DNA of 64,000 bases, from the NCBI RefSeq assembly GCF_000282515.1, contig NZ_AKJD01000054.1, positions 82,565 through 146,564 on the forward strand. The letters are read 5' to 3'. Origin of the DNA: Pseudomonas sp. GM80. GTDB taxonomy: Bacteria > Pseudomonadota > Gammaproteobacteria > Pseudomonadales > Pseudomonadaceae. This document shows positions 36,601 to 45,193 of this stretch, piece by piece. How positions within the stretch are numbered: position 1 is the first letter of the stretch; the number at the start of each line of letters is the position of its first letter. The notes beneath the pieces were generated by a model. It saw only the letters and a program-made list of their open reading frames with translations, was not told the DNA's origin and searched no databases. Position numbers and translations under genes: made by a program.

Positions 36601-37315
36601 CCTGCTTGCCGAAGTTGGCCATGCGCACGTTGTTCAGGTAACCCTTGTTGATCATGTAATGCGTTGAGAGGGTGTCGCCGAGAAACACATCGGCCTGATC
36701 GAACGCGACGGCGTTGAGCGCATTCTGGTAGGACGGGTAGCAGGTGATCAGCGCCTTGGGATACAGCGCCTTGACCTCGGCCAGCGGCAGGTAGTGATAG
36801 ACCATGCTCAGGCGCAGACCTGCCAGGCCTTCGCTCAGTGAGCGGGTTTCGCCTTCGCGGGTGACGAGCACAGGTTGATCGATGGCATAGGGTTCGGACA
36901 GTGCGAGGTTGGCGTTACCGGCCTCGAAGCCATTGGCGGTACCGAGCATGTCCACTTGCCCGTCGACCAGCGCACGAATCGCCGCGTCCCGCGAGGGGAA
37001 GCGCTGAATGCGGATCGGCAGCCCGGTGGCGTTGCTCAGCAATCCCGCGTAGTCGGCGGTCAGCCCCTCGTAATCACGGCCGCTGACGGTCATGTCAAAG
37101 GGCGGGTAGTCGGGGGCGGAGGTGCCCAGTATCAGTTCGCGACGAGTTTGCAGCCATTGGTGTTGCGACGGTTCCAGCGGCACCGATACGGGTTCGCTTG
37201 CCGAGCGACTGAGCAACGCATAGTGCGGCGACGTGGTAAATACGGCGAAGGCGCTGGTGCTCAACAACAGACCGGCACTCAAGGCAATCAAATAGCGCGT
37301 TAAACGACTGGGCAT
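33671..37315 (-). CDS. BvgS-type hybrid histidine kinase (RocS2-like)
   Basis: The 1214-residue sensor has a signal-like helix, two tandem solute-binding (Venus flytrap) domains (about 45-260 and 285-510), a membrane helix (VIIGACLLLLLLLAWNAYM), PAS, HisKA (TMSHEIRTPMNAV), HATPase (GAGLGLVISRNLCE), receiver (Asp in LVIVDCNMPLMNG) and a C-terminal Hpt domain (ALVAHKIKGAAR). This is the BvgS/RocS architecture with a full His-Asp-His relay. It starts 9 bp after the response regulator stop and lies beside dgt, the same order as rocA2-rocS2-dgt in P. aeruginosa, where Roc systems act on fimbriae and resistance genes. ATG 37315 was preferred to an upstream GTG. Confidence 0.9.
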   Translation of the reverse strand: MPSRLTRYLIALSAGLLLSTSAFAVFTTSPHYALLSRSASEPVSVPLEPSQHQWLQTRRELILGTSAPDYPPFDMTVSGRDYEGLTADYAGLLSNATGLPIRIQRFPSRDAAIRALVDGQVDMLGTANGFEAGNANLALSEPYAIDQPVLVTREGETRSLSEGLAGLRLSMVYHYLPLAEVKALYPKALITCYPSYQNALNAVAFDQADVFLGDTLSTHYMINKGYLNNVRMANFGKQEAQGFSFAVRRNNPQLLGVINSVLKAVPRNERENIAKRWSAGSDLLLTDQKLQLSQREETWIKRHPVVSVVVNEAYAPLTFFDSDGNFRGISADLLELIRLRTGLRFEIRRSRNDAEMVKQIDNHQADLIAALLPTAEREETLNFSRPYLENSYVLLTRKSADSPTNLGQLKGKQLAIAQGNPMVEYFRRDFPRIHLIETADTFSAVSLLAEGHVDGAVNSLVIANYFISSRIFERALQITTTIGTGQAAFSLATARDNTELGSIINKALLSIAPEELGVINGRWRGYATTSQNTWRNYQRLFYQVIIGACLLLLLLLAWNAYMRRQIKQRQAAERALNDQYEFMRSLVNGTPHPIYVRDRQGLLQSCNDSYLEAFNARREDVIGKSVMNGSLSNAFEAQAFQADYQRVVAEGIPLVLDRPLHIGNRRLTIYHWILPYRDSSGDVQGIIGGWIDISERRQLFEELRTAKEHADDANRAKSTFLATMSHEIRTPMNAVIGMLELTLKRMDQQHPDRSSIDTAYHSAKDLLGLIGDILDIARIESGRLSLCPERVNLVETVASVTRIFDGLARQKSLSLHLAVNPPELAVDVHLDPLRFKQVLSNLISNAIKFTELGQIRITLDLMTTDDPARSLMQLSVQDSGVGISAEDQQRLFEPFAQAENSGPQSRSGAGLGLVISRNLCEMMGGKLQLSSHPGIGTQVSVSLPLETLPAEVSTRKTEPAIKTSLTPLNVLVVDDHPANRLLMCQQLEFLGHRFSVAENGSSGLDLWRDGQFDLVIVDCNMPLMNGYELTRAIRQHELQNRRTPCVVLGFTANAQPEEIQRCKQAGMDDCLFKPLSLSQLSQWVDNVTPAPAPAVFNLQSLHMLTGGNPEQNRRLLAELLKSSRLDREELLALSPHNDCQALALVAHKIKGAARIAQASRVIESCEALEQACTQALAKDEIARRCAASNRVMLELEHALQQQLALTDQGRMTLP

Positions 37316-37323
37316 GCTGGCTC

Positions 37324-37950
37324 TCACACGAGTGCGTTACGTTTGGCCATCTCGATAAGTTCTACAAGGGATTTGGCTTTGAGTTTTTGCATCAAGCGTT
37401 TCTTGTAGGTGCTGACGGTCTTGTTACTCAGAAACATGCCCTTGGCGATTTCCTTGTTGGTACGCCCCTGGGCAAATAACTGCAATACCATAAGTTCACG
37501 GTCATTGACGGATTTGAACAGTTCGAGTTCGGCGTAGCGGATGTCATCAGGACGAACCGGATTCAAAGCCTGGCTGGGGAAATAGTTGTAACCGGAAAGT
37601 ACTGCCTTGATTGCACTGACCAGTTCACTCAAGTCCTCTTGTTTACAGACATACCCCGATGCACCGGACTGCATGCAACGAATGCCGAACAGGGTTGGGC
37701 ATTGCGCAGTGAGAACCAGGGTTTTCAACGAAGAACCCATGGCGTTGAACCGGGCGAGGACTTCGAGGCCATCGAGCTTGGGAATGCTGATGTCGAGAAT
37801 GATCAGGTCGGGCAGGCATTCGCGCACCATTTGCATGGCATCGACCCCATTATCGGTTTCGCCAACGACCTTGTAGCCTTCATGTTCCAGCAGCATTCGA
37901 ACAGCAAGACGGATGACCGGGTGATCGTCGACAATAAAAACGGAGTTCAT
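37324..37950 (-). CDS. LuxR-type response regulator (RocA2/BvgA-like)
   Basis: The 208-residue NarL/FixJ-type regulator has a receiver with FIVDDHPVIRLAVRMLL and the phospho-accepting Asp in LIILDISIPKLDG, and a C-terminal LuxR helix-turn-helix (TNKEIAKGMFLSNKTVSTYKKRLMQKL). It is co-directional with and 9 bp upstream of the BvgS-type kinase, which must be its partner. The start MNSVFIVDDHP at 37950 is the family's; the frame extends 12 codons further upstream. Confidence 0.92.
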   Translation of the reverse strand: MNSVFIVDDHPVIRLAVRMLLEHEGYKVVGETDNGVDAMQMVRECLPDLIILDISIPKLDGLEVLARFNAMGSSLKTLVLTAQCPTLFGIRCMQSGASGYVCKQEDLSELVSAIKAVLSGYNYFPSQALNPVRPDDIRYAELELFKSVNDRELMVLQLFAQGRTNKEIAKGMFLSNKTVSTYKKRLMQKLKAKSLVELIEMAKRNALV

Positions 37951-38248
37951 AATCAAATCCCATACAAGCACGAATAAAGCGCGCACCTTAGCTCAGATGT
38001 ATGAGCGCTCGTATGAGTGGGTGTGGCTCAAGGTGCGTTATCGGATTATTCCTACAATTAATGAGGAAGAGGACTACGGGGGATTAGGTCTGATGTAAGG
38101 AAGTGCAGGTTTTTTTAATTGTTTTTGAGTGTTGGCGTTGTTGCGAGAGTTTGACTTCGATGAGCCTGTGAAGTGTGTTTAATGTTATTGCTACAGGTGT
38201 TTTTATTTGTTCACCCAACCGGCCACAAGGCCGGTTGGGTGCCAGAGG
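37951..38248. other. AT-rich intergenic region upstream of rocA2-like gene
   Basis: This 298-bp gap is much richer in A and T than its surroundings, with runs such as TTTTTTTAATTGTTTTTGAG near 38110. It must hold the promoter of the rocA2-rocS2-like operon. I could not fix a convincing -35/-10 pair. Its distal end holds the hairpin at 38212. Confidence 0.6.
38212..38241 (-). terminator. GC-rich hairpin downstream of dgt
   Basis: CACCCAACCGGCC and GGCCGGTTGGGTG are exact complements around an ACAA loop, 7 bp after the dgt stop. No T run follows on the minus strand (AACAAATAAAAA instead), so it may protect the 3' end more than terminate. Confidence 0.55.
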
Positions 38249-39577
38249 TCAATGACTGGAACGTCCGGTCATTTCCAGCGCCATGTCGCTGGCATAGCTG
38301 TCGGTCATGCCGGCGATAAAGTCGATCATGCGCAGAAACGAGGCGTGTAACGAACCCTGTGGATCAGGGGCGTTATTGCCCAGCAAATCGAGGATGCGCC
38401 GGCTTTTGAACGACGGCGTACGCCCATTGTGTTGTTCCAGCGCGGCACCACAGAACGAATTGAGCAGAATTTCCAGCGTCGTATAAGCGCCGATTTCGTG
38501 CAGGGTTTTGCGCTTGTCCTGAAAGATCTTCTTGCGGGCGATGTCCTTGGCGTTCAATACACAACGCTTGGCCGGGCCGTGCATGTGCTCCACCAGATCG
38601 CCGTGCAGCGTGCCGGCGAGCAAGGCATCCTGCTGTTCGACAAAGGCGCGCGCCGCCGCGTTGGTCAGGTGCTCGATGGCCTTGCCGCGCAGAATCGCCA
38701 GTTTGCGCCGCCGTGAATCCTGAGGGCCGAGTTGGCGGTAGGTTTCCGGCAGATCGTCGCCCACCAGGCCGAGCAACAGCGATTCGACTTCGGCGTAGTC
38801 CAGCAACTCCATTTCGAGGCCGTCTTCGAGGTCGATCAGTGCATAGCAGATGTCGTCAGCCGCCTCCATCAGGTACACCAGCGGATGGCGCGCCCAGCGC
38901 TGGTCTTCGATTTGCGGCAAACCGAGTTTGTGGGCGATCTGCTCAAGCAGCGGCAGTTCGCTCTGATAGCAGCCGAACTTGTGTTTCTTGTAGCCGAGCG
39001 AGTCGGCGTGGCGCGCGGTCCACGGGTACTTGAGGTAAGTGCCGAGGGTGGCGTAGGTCAGTCGCGTACCGCCGTCGAACTGGTGATACTCCAGTTGCGT
39101 GAGTACGCGGAATCCCTGGGCGTTGCCTTCGAAATTGAGGAAGTCACCGCGCTCGGCGTCGCTCATGCCGTCCAGCCAGCCGCGCCCGGCAGCTTGTTGA
39201 AACCAATGGCGGATCGCATCTTCGCCGGAATGGCCGAATGGCGGATTGCCGATGTCGTGGGCCAGGCAAGCGGATTGCACGACCATGCCCAGATCGGCCG
39301 GATCGCACCATTCGGGCAGGGCACTGCGCAGGGTTTCACCGACGCGCATGCCCAGCGAACGGCCGACGCAACTGACTTCCAGCGAGTGGGTCAGGCGCGT
39401 GTGGATGTGATCGTTGCTGGTGACCGGGTGCACTTGGGTCTTGCGTCCCAGGCGCCGAAACGCACCGGAAAAAATGATGCGGTCATGGTCTTTGTGAAAA
39501 GGGCTGCGGCCAAGTTCTTGCGGGCTGTGCAGTGGCTTTCCGAGGCGTTCGCGGTTGAGCAGGGTCTGCCAATCCAA
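38249..39577 (-). CDS. dgt: dGTP triphosphohydrolase
   Basis: The 442-residue HD-domain enzyme hydrolyses dGTP to deoxyguanosine and triphosphate. Metal ligands are visible in [18 protein letters not shown] and [16 protein letters not shown], with [12 protein letters not shown] further on. The start is a TTG at 39577, eight bases after GGAGAG; the protein reads [13 protein letters not shown] from there and there is no in-frame ATG before the conserved core. It ends the roc neighbourhood and is transcribed in the same direction as the EAL gene 68 bp upstream. Confidence 0.93.
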   Translation of the reverse strand: MDWQTLLNRERLGKPLHSPQELGRSPFHKDHDRIIFSGAFRRLGRKTQVHPVTSNDHIHTRLTHSLEVSCVGRSLGMRVGETLRSALPEWCDPADLGMVVQSACLAHDIGNPPFGHSGEDAIRHWFQQAAGRGWLDGMSDAERGDFLNFEGNAQGFRVLTQLEYHQFDGGTRLTYATLGTYLKYPWTARHADSLGYKKHKFGCYQSELPLLEQIAHKLGLPQIEDQRWARHPLVYLMEAADDICYALIDLEDGLEMELLDYAEVESLLLGLVGDDLPETYRQLGPQDSRRRKLAILRGKAIEHLTNAAARAFVEQQDALLAGTLHGDLVEHMHGPAKRCVLNAKDIARKKIFQDKRKTLHEIGAYTTLEILLNSFCGAALEQHNGRTPSFKSRRILDLLGNNAPDPQGSLHASFLRMIDFIAGMTDSYASDMALEMTGRSSH

Positions 39578-39645
39578 GGCTGATTCTCTCCGTCTGGTGA
39601 CTGATGCCCTAGCTTCCCGGTTCAGCCCTGCACCTGCAAGCGGAA

Positions 39646-40809
39646 CTACAGGCCGGCCGCATCAATATCGATCAGCAGTAACCGTTCGCCATTATCGAAA
39701 AACTGTCCGGCCGTGAGGCAATACTGATTGCTGGTGGCATCGCGGTAGGTGTTCGACAGCGTAAGGCGGCGTTCTTCCCAGCCTTCGGCGAGCAGATGAT
39801 AGAAGTACGGGCGCCACGACCAGTTGTGCCCCAGATAACGGTTGTCGGCGACCCAGCCGTTCTGCCGCCATTCCAGGTTCGGCGTCAGTTGCGTGCCGTG
39901 CCGGTCGCATTGATAAAAACGCAGCAACCATGGAAACGCATCCAGTTGCGGCAATGCACTCAAGGGGGCGCGGGCCTGAGCCCAGGCTTGCAGAATCGCC
40001 ATCAGCTCGCCGAGTTGCTGGCGCATCTGCATCAGTCGCCCGCGTTCGGTGAGTTTTTGCCGGACATAACGTTGGCGCAGCTCAGCGAAGCGTTGGACGA
40101 AAGCATCGGCGGCGAAGAAATCTTGCTGGGCGCGTGCGAACAGAAAACCCTGCACATAACGTGAACCGCACTCCAACGCAAAATTCAGTTGTGCTTCGGT
40201 CTCGACACCTTCGGCAATGATCCAGCAGCCGGTCTTCTCGGCCATCTGCGCAAGCGCTTTGACCACGTCACTGCTGGGCCCGCCCAACGCGGCAGCCTGG
40301 AACAGGCGCATATCGAGTTTGAGGATATCCGGCTGCAGCGCCAGCACGCGATCAAGCTGCGAATAGCCGGCGCCAAAATCATCAATCGCGATTCTCGCTC
40401 CCGCCTGACGATAACGCGCGACCACTTCGGCCAGGCGCTGATCATTGCCGCCCAGTTCGGTGATTTCGAAAACGATGCGTTGTGGATCGACATCATGCCG
40501 GGCCAGTTGCTTGAGGCTCGGCAGGGCTTGATCGGGACGCAGACGACTGATCCAGCGTGGCGACATGTTAAGACTGAGAAACCAGTCGGCCGGCGCTTCA
40601 TGCAGACGGCTCAAGGCGTTGTCACGGATTTGCCGGTCGAGGCGGCGCAGGGCGACGGCCGGCGTGCGCGGGTCGGCGAAAAGCGGCCCGACAGAGTTCA
40701 GTTGACCATCAGCCTGACGCAGGCGACCCAATGCTTCAACGCCTGCGATGCGTCCGGTGGCGGTGTCGATGAAAGGCTGAAAGCAGGCGAGCGGTTGCCC
40801 GTCGATCAC
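39646..40809 (-). CDS. EAL-domain protein with C-terminal sensor-like domain
   Basis: The 387-residue cytoplasmic protein begins directly with an EAL domain. Catalytic positions look intact: Glu in GVEALGR, Asn in LSLNMSP, Glu in FEITELGG, Asp pair in [13 protein letters not shown], Lys in LKLDM, Glu in AEGVETEAQ and Gln in VQGFLF. It should degrade cyclic-di-GMP. The C-terminal 130 residues ([52 protein letters not shown]) resemble the PAS/Cache-like domain of YkuI. A strong AAGGAGG upstream decides the GTG start at 40809. Confidence 0.88.
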   Translation of the reverse strand: MIDGQPLACFQPFIDTATGRIAGVEALGRLRQADGQLNSVGPLFADPRTPAVALRRLDRQIRDNALSRLHEAPADWFLSLNMSPRWISRLRPDQALPSLKQLARHDVDPQRIVFEITELGGNDQRLAEVVARYRQAGARIAIDDFGAGYSQLDRVLALQPDILKLDMRLFQAAALGGPSSDVVKALAQMAEKTGCWIIAEGVETEAQLNFALECGSRYVQGFLFARAQQDFFAADAFVQRFAELRQRYVRQKLTERGRLMQMRQQLGELMAILQAWAQARAPLSALPQLDAFPWLLRFYQCDRHGTQLTPNLEWRQNGWVADNRYLGHNWSWRPYFYHLLAEGWEERRLTLSNTYRDATSNQYCLTAGQFFDNGERLLLIDIDAAGL

Positions 40810-40932
40810 GGGGCCTCCTTAGTCGTTCTTGTTCTGGTTGAACCCTGTCGACCGGGTAGGCAGGCAGGATTGAACCTCTGGATAAGAGGTTCATCCCGTC
40901 GGTATTGCAAGAATGTAGCCAGATGCGTCAGC

Positions 40933-41271
40933 TCAACGCTTACCCGAGTTCTGCATGACCAGTTTGATCAATGGTCCCAGGCTGGTGCCGAGGCGGATCA
41001 GCCGGGTCAGACCACCGGCGCCGCCGCTTTTCGCGCCTTTGCCCGTGATGAAGCCCAGCAGCGTAACCGCCGCCACGCCCCACAGCGGCGCGTGCTTGAT
41101 GCCGAAGCCGCCCTGCAGGTTCTGCGACATCCCGCGCATGCGCTGCAACGGTTGCAGCACTTGCGCGGTTTCGTGGCGGATTTCCTGACGGTGCATTTCC
41201 ATGCGCAGACGGATCAATGCCTTGCGCATTTCCCGGCGCGAACCGTTGTGTGGAAGTTGAGGCAGGCTCAT
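40933..41271 (-). CDS. Hypothetical protein, third gene of DUF883 operon
   Basis: The 112-residue protein is basic. Its N-terminal half is helical and charged (REMRKALIRLRMEMHRQEIRH), followed by one hydrophobic span (PLWGVAAVTLLGFITGKGAKSGG) and a second weakly hydrophobic helix. Its start codon overlaps the upstream holin-like gene's stop by 4 bp, so it is translationally coupled. The layout is like E. coli yqjD-yqjE-yqjK, whose third member is likewise a small basic protein. Function is unknown. Confidence 0.75.
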   Translation of the reverse strand: MSLPQLPHNGSRREMRKALIRLRMEMHRQEIRHETAQVLQPLQRMRGMSQNLQGGFGIKHAPLWGVAAVTLLGFITGKGAKSGGAGGLTRLIRLGTSLGPLIKLVMQNSGKR

Positions 41272-41654
41272 GGCAACAGGCGCTCCCGGTCGTTGGCCAG
41301 CTCTTCGAGCGTGCCGTGGAAGGGGGAGGACTCATCGAAAATCGCTGCCTTGAGGCGCAGCCCGCAGAAGATCGAGGCCAAGGTATAGAACACGCAAAGG
41401 CCAATGATCGCGGCAAGGCGATAGGTGTCCCAGAAGATGATCATCACCAAAGTCGATAAGCCCACCAGCAACAACAGGGCAAAGACCAAGGCCAGGCCTG
41501 CGAACAGCAACAGGCTGACCGTACGGGATTTCTGCTCCTGCAATTCGATGCCGAACAATTCGACATGGCTGTGCAGCAAACCCAGAACAGCGGCGCCCAG
41601 GCGCCGCGTGGAGGAGGCGGTGCCCGCAGTCGGGCCGGATTCACCGATCGACAT
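41268..41654 (-). CDS. YqjE/holin-X-like membrane protein
   Basis: The 128-residue protein has two adjacent hydrophobic segments (VSLLLFAGLALVFALLLLVGL and YRLAAIIGLCVFYTLASIFCGL), preceded by a helix LLHSHVELFGIELQEQK. This is the PF07332-type 'phage holin' family that includes E. coli YqjE, and no phage genes are near. The start MSIGESGP at 41654 lies just past the DUF883 stop; the longer frame runs into that gene. It is the middle gene of a three-gene operon. Confidence 0.82.
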   Translation of the reverse strand: MSIGESGPTAGTASSTRRLGAAVLGLLHSHVELFGIELQEQKSRTVSLLLFAGLALVFALLLLVGLSTLVMIIFWDTYRLAAIIGLCVFYTLASIFCGLRLKAAIFDESSPFHGTLEELANDRERLLP

Positions 41655-41656
41655 AA

Positions 41657-41971
41657 TCAGCGCCGAGTGGCCAGCAGGCCGATCAGGAAACCGACACCGG
41701 CAGCGATGCCGACCGATTGCCAAGGATTGGCCGACACATAATCTTCAGTGGCGGTCACGGCCGCCTGACCGCGTTCGCGAACGGTCTCTTCGGTCAGCTT
41801 CAGGGTCTCGCGCGCGCGCAGCAGGCTGTCGTGGATCTGCTCGCGCAGTTCATCTGCCTGATCGCCGGCCAGGGTGGCGGTGTGCTCGAGCAACCGTTCG
41901 GTGTCGGCGACCAAAGTCTGGAAGTCGTTCATGAGGATTTCTTGAGCAGTCTTTGCCTTGATGCTGGCCAT
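41657..41971 (-). CDS. DUF883 (ElaB/YqjD) inner-membrane anchored protein
   Basis: The 104-residue protein has a long amphipathic helix (DFQTLVADTERLLEHTATLAGDQ), then a C-terminal glycine-rich membrane anchor (NPWQSVGIAAGVGFLIGLLATRR). E. coli YqjD and ElaB share this layout, bind ribosomes and are induced in stationary phase through RpoS. ACGGAGATCC before the ATG is the ribosome-binding site. It is first in the operon. Confidence 0.88.
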   Translation of the reverse strand: MASIKAKTAQEILMNDFQTLVADTERLLEHTATLAGDQADELREQIHDSLLRARETLKLTEETVRERGQAAVTATEDYVSANPWQSVGIAAGVGFLIGLLATRR

Positions 41972-42041
41972 GGGTGGATCTCCGTAAGTGGCGTCTGAAG
42001 CGTTCGAGTATGAGCCTTGCGCGAAGGTTCAGTACAAATGA

Positions 42042-42058
42042 CTGGTACAACTTTTGCT
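42042..42058 (+). promoter_or_regulatory. Candidate sigma-54 promoter of ammonium transporter
   Basis: CTGGTACAACTTTTGCT matches the RpoN consensus TGGYACR-N4-TTGCW with correct GG-GC spacing. It is on the + strand, 218 bp before the amt ATG, in the 304-bp gap 41972-42275. Nitrogen control of ammonium transporters by NtrC and RpoN is well established. I see no clear NtrC site, and nothing else recognisable in the gap. Confidence 0.75.
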
Positions 42059-42275
42059 GTGTCGTGGTGCGTCGCCCGGCCGCTGTGCGCTGTTGCCGGG
42101 CGTGCATGCTTGAAAACCTTAACTCAAATAATCCCGGTACGTGTCAGGACATCGACCTCGTGCGCCAAAGCAGTTCACTGTGCATTCGATTCAGTGACTC
42201 GGCGGTCGCAACTTGGTGCATGAAATGCCCGCACGAACCGCTTTGGTGCCTTTTCGCCTTTAGGTCTGCCTGCTT

Positions 42276-43484
42276 ATGGAAAATCTGCAAAGCGCTGTGG
42301 ACACCCTGGTGCACAGCTCCAACACGTTGTTCATTCTGATCGGTGCGGTGATGGTGCTGGCGATGCACGCCGGTTTCGCCTTTCTGGAAGTCGGTACGGT
42401 CCGGCAGAAAAACCAGGTCAACGCCCTGTCGAAAATCCTCAGCGATTTCGCTGTCTCGACCCTGGCCTATTTCTTTATAGGCTATTGGATCTCCTACGGT
42501 GTGACCTTCATGCAACCGGCGGCGGTGCTGAACGCCGATCACGGTTATGGCTTGGTGAAGTTCTTCTTCCTGCTGACGTTCGCGGCGGCGATTCCGGCCA
42601 TTATTTCCGGGGGCATCGCCGAGCGTGCGCGCTTCGTTCCGCAGTTGTGTGCGACGGCGCTGATCGTGGCGTTTATTTATCCGTTTTTTGAAGGAATGAT
42701 CTGGAACGGCAACTATGGCCTGCAAGCCTGGTTGGCGGCGCAGTTCGGCGCGCCGTTCCATGACTTCGCCGGTTCCGTGGTGGTGCACGCCATGGGCGGC
42801 TGGCTGGCGCTGGCGGCGGTGCTGCTGCTCGGCCCGCGCAACGGGCGTTATCGCGATGGACGATTGGTGGCTTTCGCGCCGTCGAGCATTCCGTTTCTGG
42901 CGCTGGGCTCGTGGATTTTGATTGTCGGCTGGTTCGGCTTCAACGTGATGAGCGCGCAGACGTTGCAAGGCGTCAGCGGCCTGGTCGCGGTCAACTCGTT
43001 GATGGCGATGGTCGGCGGCACCATGGCGGCATTGATCGTCGGGCGTAACGACCCGGGCTTCCTGCACAACGGCCCGTTGGCCGGGCTGGTGGCGATCTGC
43101 GCCGGTTCGGACTTGATGCACCCGGTGGGCGCGTTGGTCACCGGCGCGATTGCTGGCGCACTGTTTGTCTGGTGCTTCACCGCCGCGCAAGTGAAATGGC
43201 GCATCGACGATGTGCTGGGCGTGTGGCCCTTGCACGGCTTGTGCGGCGTGTGGGGCGGGATCGCCTGCGGCATCTTCGGCCAGAGCGCGCTCGGTGGCCT
43301 GGGCGGCGTCAGCCTGATCAGCCAGTTGCTCGGCAGCGCTCTCGGCGTCGCGGTGGCGCTGATCGGTGGCTTCGTCGTGTACGGCGCGATCAAGGCGCTG
43401 CATGGGCTGCGCCTGAGTCAGGAACAAGAGTATTACGGCGCCGATCTGTCGCTGCACAAGATCGGCGCGGTGAGTCAGGACTAA
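42276..43484 (+). CDS. Ammonium transporter (Amt family)
   Basis: The 402-residue channel has 11 or so hydrophobic helices starting with TLFILIGAVMVLAMHAGFAFLEVG. The twin histidines of the pore are in VVVHAMGGWLALA and DLMHPVGALVTG. It conducts ammonia or ammonium across the inner membrane. It differs from the usual amtB in having no glnK beside it, so it is probably a second Amt. No strong ribosome-binding site precedes the ATG at 42276. Its last 4 bp overlap the convergent Kef-type gene. Confidence 0.92.
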   Translation: MENLQSAVDTLVHSSNTLFILIGAVMVLAMHAGFAFLEVGTVRQKNQVNALSKILSDFAVSTLAYFFIGYWISYGVTFMQPAAVLNADHGYGLVKFFFLLTFAAAIPAIISGGIAERARFVPQLCATALIVAFIYPFFEGMIWNGNYGLQAWLAAQFGAPFHDFAGSVVVHAMGGWLALAAVLLLGPRNGRYRDGRLVAFAPSSIPFLALGSWILIVGWFGFNVMSAQTLQGVSGLVAVNSLMAMVGGTMAALIVGRNDPGFLHNGPLAGLVAICAGSDLMHPVGALVTGAIAGALFVWCFTAAQVKWRIDDVLGVWPLHGLCGVWGGIACGIFGQSALGGLGGVSLISQLLGSALGVAVALIGGFVVYGAIKALHGLRLSQEQEYYGADLSLHKIGAVSQD

Positions 43485-45193
43485 GTTTCTTCATCGTCGG
43501 CTCCGGGATAAAAGCCGTGCAGGAGGCGATAGCGGTCGATGCGCACCTGATCGACTTGCTCCTGCACCTGATGCGCCGGCAGGCCGAGCATGATCAACGC
43601 ATGCGAGGCGAGCATCAGGCTCGATTCCAGTAATTCCGGCACCACTTCGCTGGCCCCGGCGGCTTTCAGTTCGCTCCATTGGCTGTCGTCGCGGGTGCGC
43701 ACCAGAATCGGTATGTGCGTGTTGAGTCGCCGCGCTTCCTTGAGGATGCGCAGGGCGACATCGCTTTGATCGACGGCGATCACCAGTAGGCGGGCGCGCA
43801 ACAAACCGACGGCGGTGAGCAGATCGCCGCGCGCGGAGTCGCCGTAATGCACGTCACTCTCGCCAGAGGCGGCTTCTTGAACACGCACCGGATCGTTGTC
43901 CAGCGCGATATAGGCTTGCCTGGCGTTGCGCATGAAGCGGCCAATGGACTGGCCAACACGACCATAACCACAGATCACTACGTGCTGGTCGAGGTCGGCG
44001 TTGAGTGCGCTGATCTCTTCGATCTGTGCTTCCTCATTGGGCTTGCGATGCAGGGCAGCAGCGATGCGTGGCGCCGCGCGCAACAACAGCGGCGTCAGCA
44101 ACATCGAGCAGAATGTCGCCGCCAGTAGCAAGGCGCCGAGCCTTGCCGGCAGCAGGCTGTTTTGTTGCATCTGCGCCATCAGCGCGAAGCAGAACTCGCC
44201 GCCCTGAGCCAAGGCCAGACCGCTGCGCCACGCGGTTTCGCTGTCACTGCCGCGCCACTTCACCAGCAGCGCGACGACGATGCCTTTGATCACCATCAAA
44301 CCGACGGTAAGCCCGAGAATCAGCACGCCGTCACTGACAAACAACTGCAGGTCGATCAGCATGCCGATGCTGACGAAAAACACCCCGAGCAAGATGTCGC
44401 GGAACGGCCGGATATCGGCCTCGATCTGATGCCGGTAGTGGCTTTCGCCGAGCAACATGCCGGCGAGAAACGCGCCGAGGGCAGGGGACAAGCCGAGCAA
44501 GTGCGTCAGCCACGCCGTCAGCAGCACAATCACCAGCGCCAGCAGCACGAACAATTCCGCCGAGCGCGAAGCTGCCACCTCATGGAACAGCCGTGGCAGC
44601 AACCAGCGGCTGGCGAGCAGCAGGCCGACAAACAACACCACGGTTTTCGCCAGCGTCAGCGGCAGCGCCCAATACCAGGCCTGCGTGCTGCTCCCGGCGA
44701 ACACCGGCACCAGCGTCAGCAGCAACACCGCGACCACGTCCTGAAACAGCAGCACGCCGATCGCGTTCTGACCGTGGCTGCTGAACACTTCGCCGAGGCT
44801 GCCGAGTTCTTTGGTGACAATCGCCGTGGAAGACAATGACAGCCCGGCACCGAGCAACAGTGCGGGCGTCAACGGCATGCCCAGCAACATCAGCAGTGAA
44901 CCGAGCAGCGCCGTACTGATCAGCACCTGCTGACTGCCGAGCCGGAACACCACCTGGCGCAACGCAATCATCTTCGACAGGGAGAATTCCAGCCCGAGCG
45001 AAAACAACAGGAACACCACGCCCAGTTCAGCCACGTCAGGCAGGTGCTCACTTTCGTTGACCCAGTCGAATGCGCTCGGCCCGACCAGCAGCCCCACACA
45101 CAGGTAACCCAGCACCGGTGGCAAGCGCAGGCGGCGGAACAAGGCAATCACCACGAGGGACGAGGCGAGGATGATCAACAGGTTGGCAAACAC
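43481..45193 (-). CDS. Kef-type K+/H+ antiporter with TrkA-N domain
   Basis: The 570-residue protein has about 12 membrane helices of the CPA2 family (LRLPPVLGYLCVGLLVGPSAF, VFLLFSLGLEFS, ALGAFLAGMLLGES) and a cytosolic Rossmann TrkA-N domain (HVVICGYGRVGQSIGRFM; IALDNDPVRV). It should exchange K+ or Na+ for H+. The GTG at 45193 follows GGAG by six bases and gives VFANLLIILASS; the frame runs 15 codons further without a site. It is longer in linker than a plain CPA2 transporter but lacks the classic KefC regulatory loop that I can recognise. Confidence 0.88.
   Translation of the reverse strand: MFANLLIILASSLVVIALFRRLRLPPVLGYLCVGLLVGPSAFDWVNESEHLPDVAELGVVFLLFSLGLEFSLSKMIALRQVVFRLGSQQVLISTALLGSLLMLLGMPLTPALLLGAGLSLSSTAIVTKELGSLGEVFSSHGQNAIGVLLFQDVVAVLLLTLVPVFAGSSTQAWYWALPLTLAKTVVLFVGLLLASRWLLPRLFHEVAASRSAELFVLLALVIVLLTAWLTHLLGLSPALGAFLAGMLLGESHYRHQIEADIRPFRDILLGVFFVSIGMLIDLQLFVSDGVLILGLTVGLMVIKGIVVALLVKWRGSDSETAWRSGLALAQGGEFCFALMAQMQQNSLLPARLGALLLAATFCSMLLTPLLLRAAPRIAAALHRKPNEEAQIEEISALNADLDQHVVICGYGRVGQSIGRFMRNARQAYIALDNDPVRVQEAASGESDVHYGDSARGDLLTAVGLLRARLLVIAVDQSDVALRILKEARRLNTHIPILVRTRDDSQWSELKAAGASEVVPELLESSLMLASHALIMLGLPAHQVQEQVDQVRIDRYRLLHGFYPGADDEET

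Noticed and set aside
41268..41654. Holin-like gene as a sign of a prophage
   Set aside because: No capsid, integrase or lysis partner is present. The two-helix family occurs widely in chromosomes next to DUF883 genes.
42144..43457. 437-codon minus-strand frame over the ammonium transporter
   Set aside because: Antisense shadow; the transporter has the twin-His motifs and a promoter.
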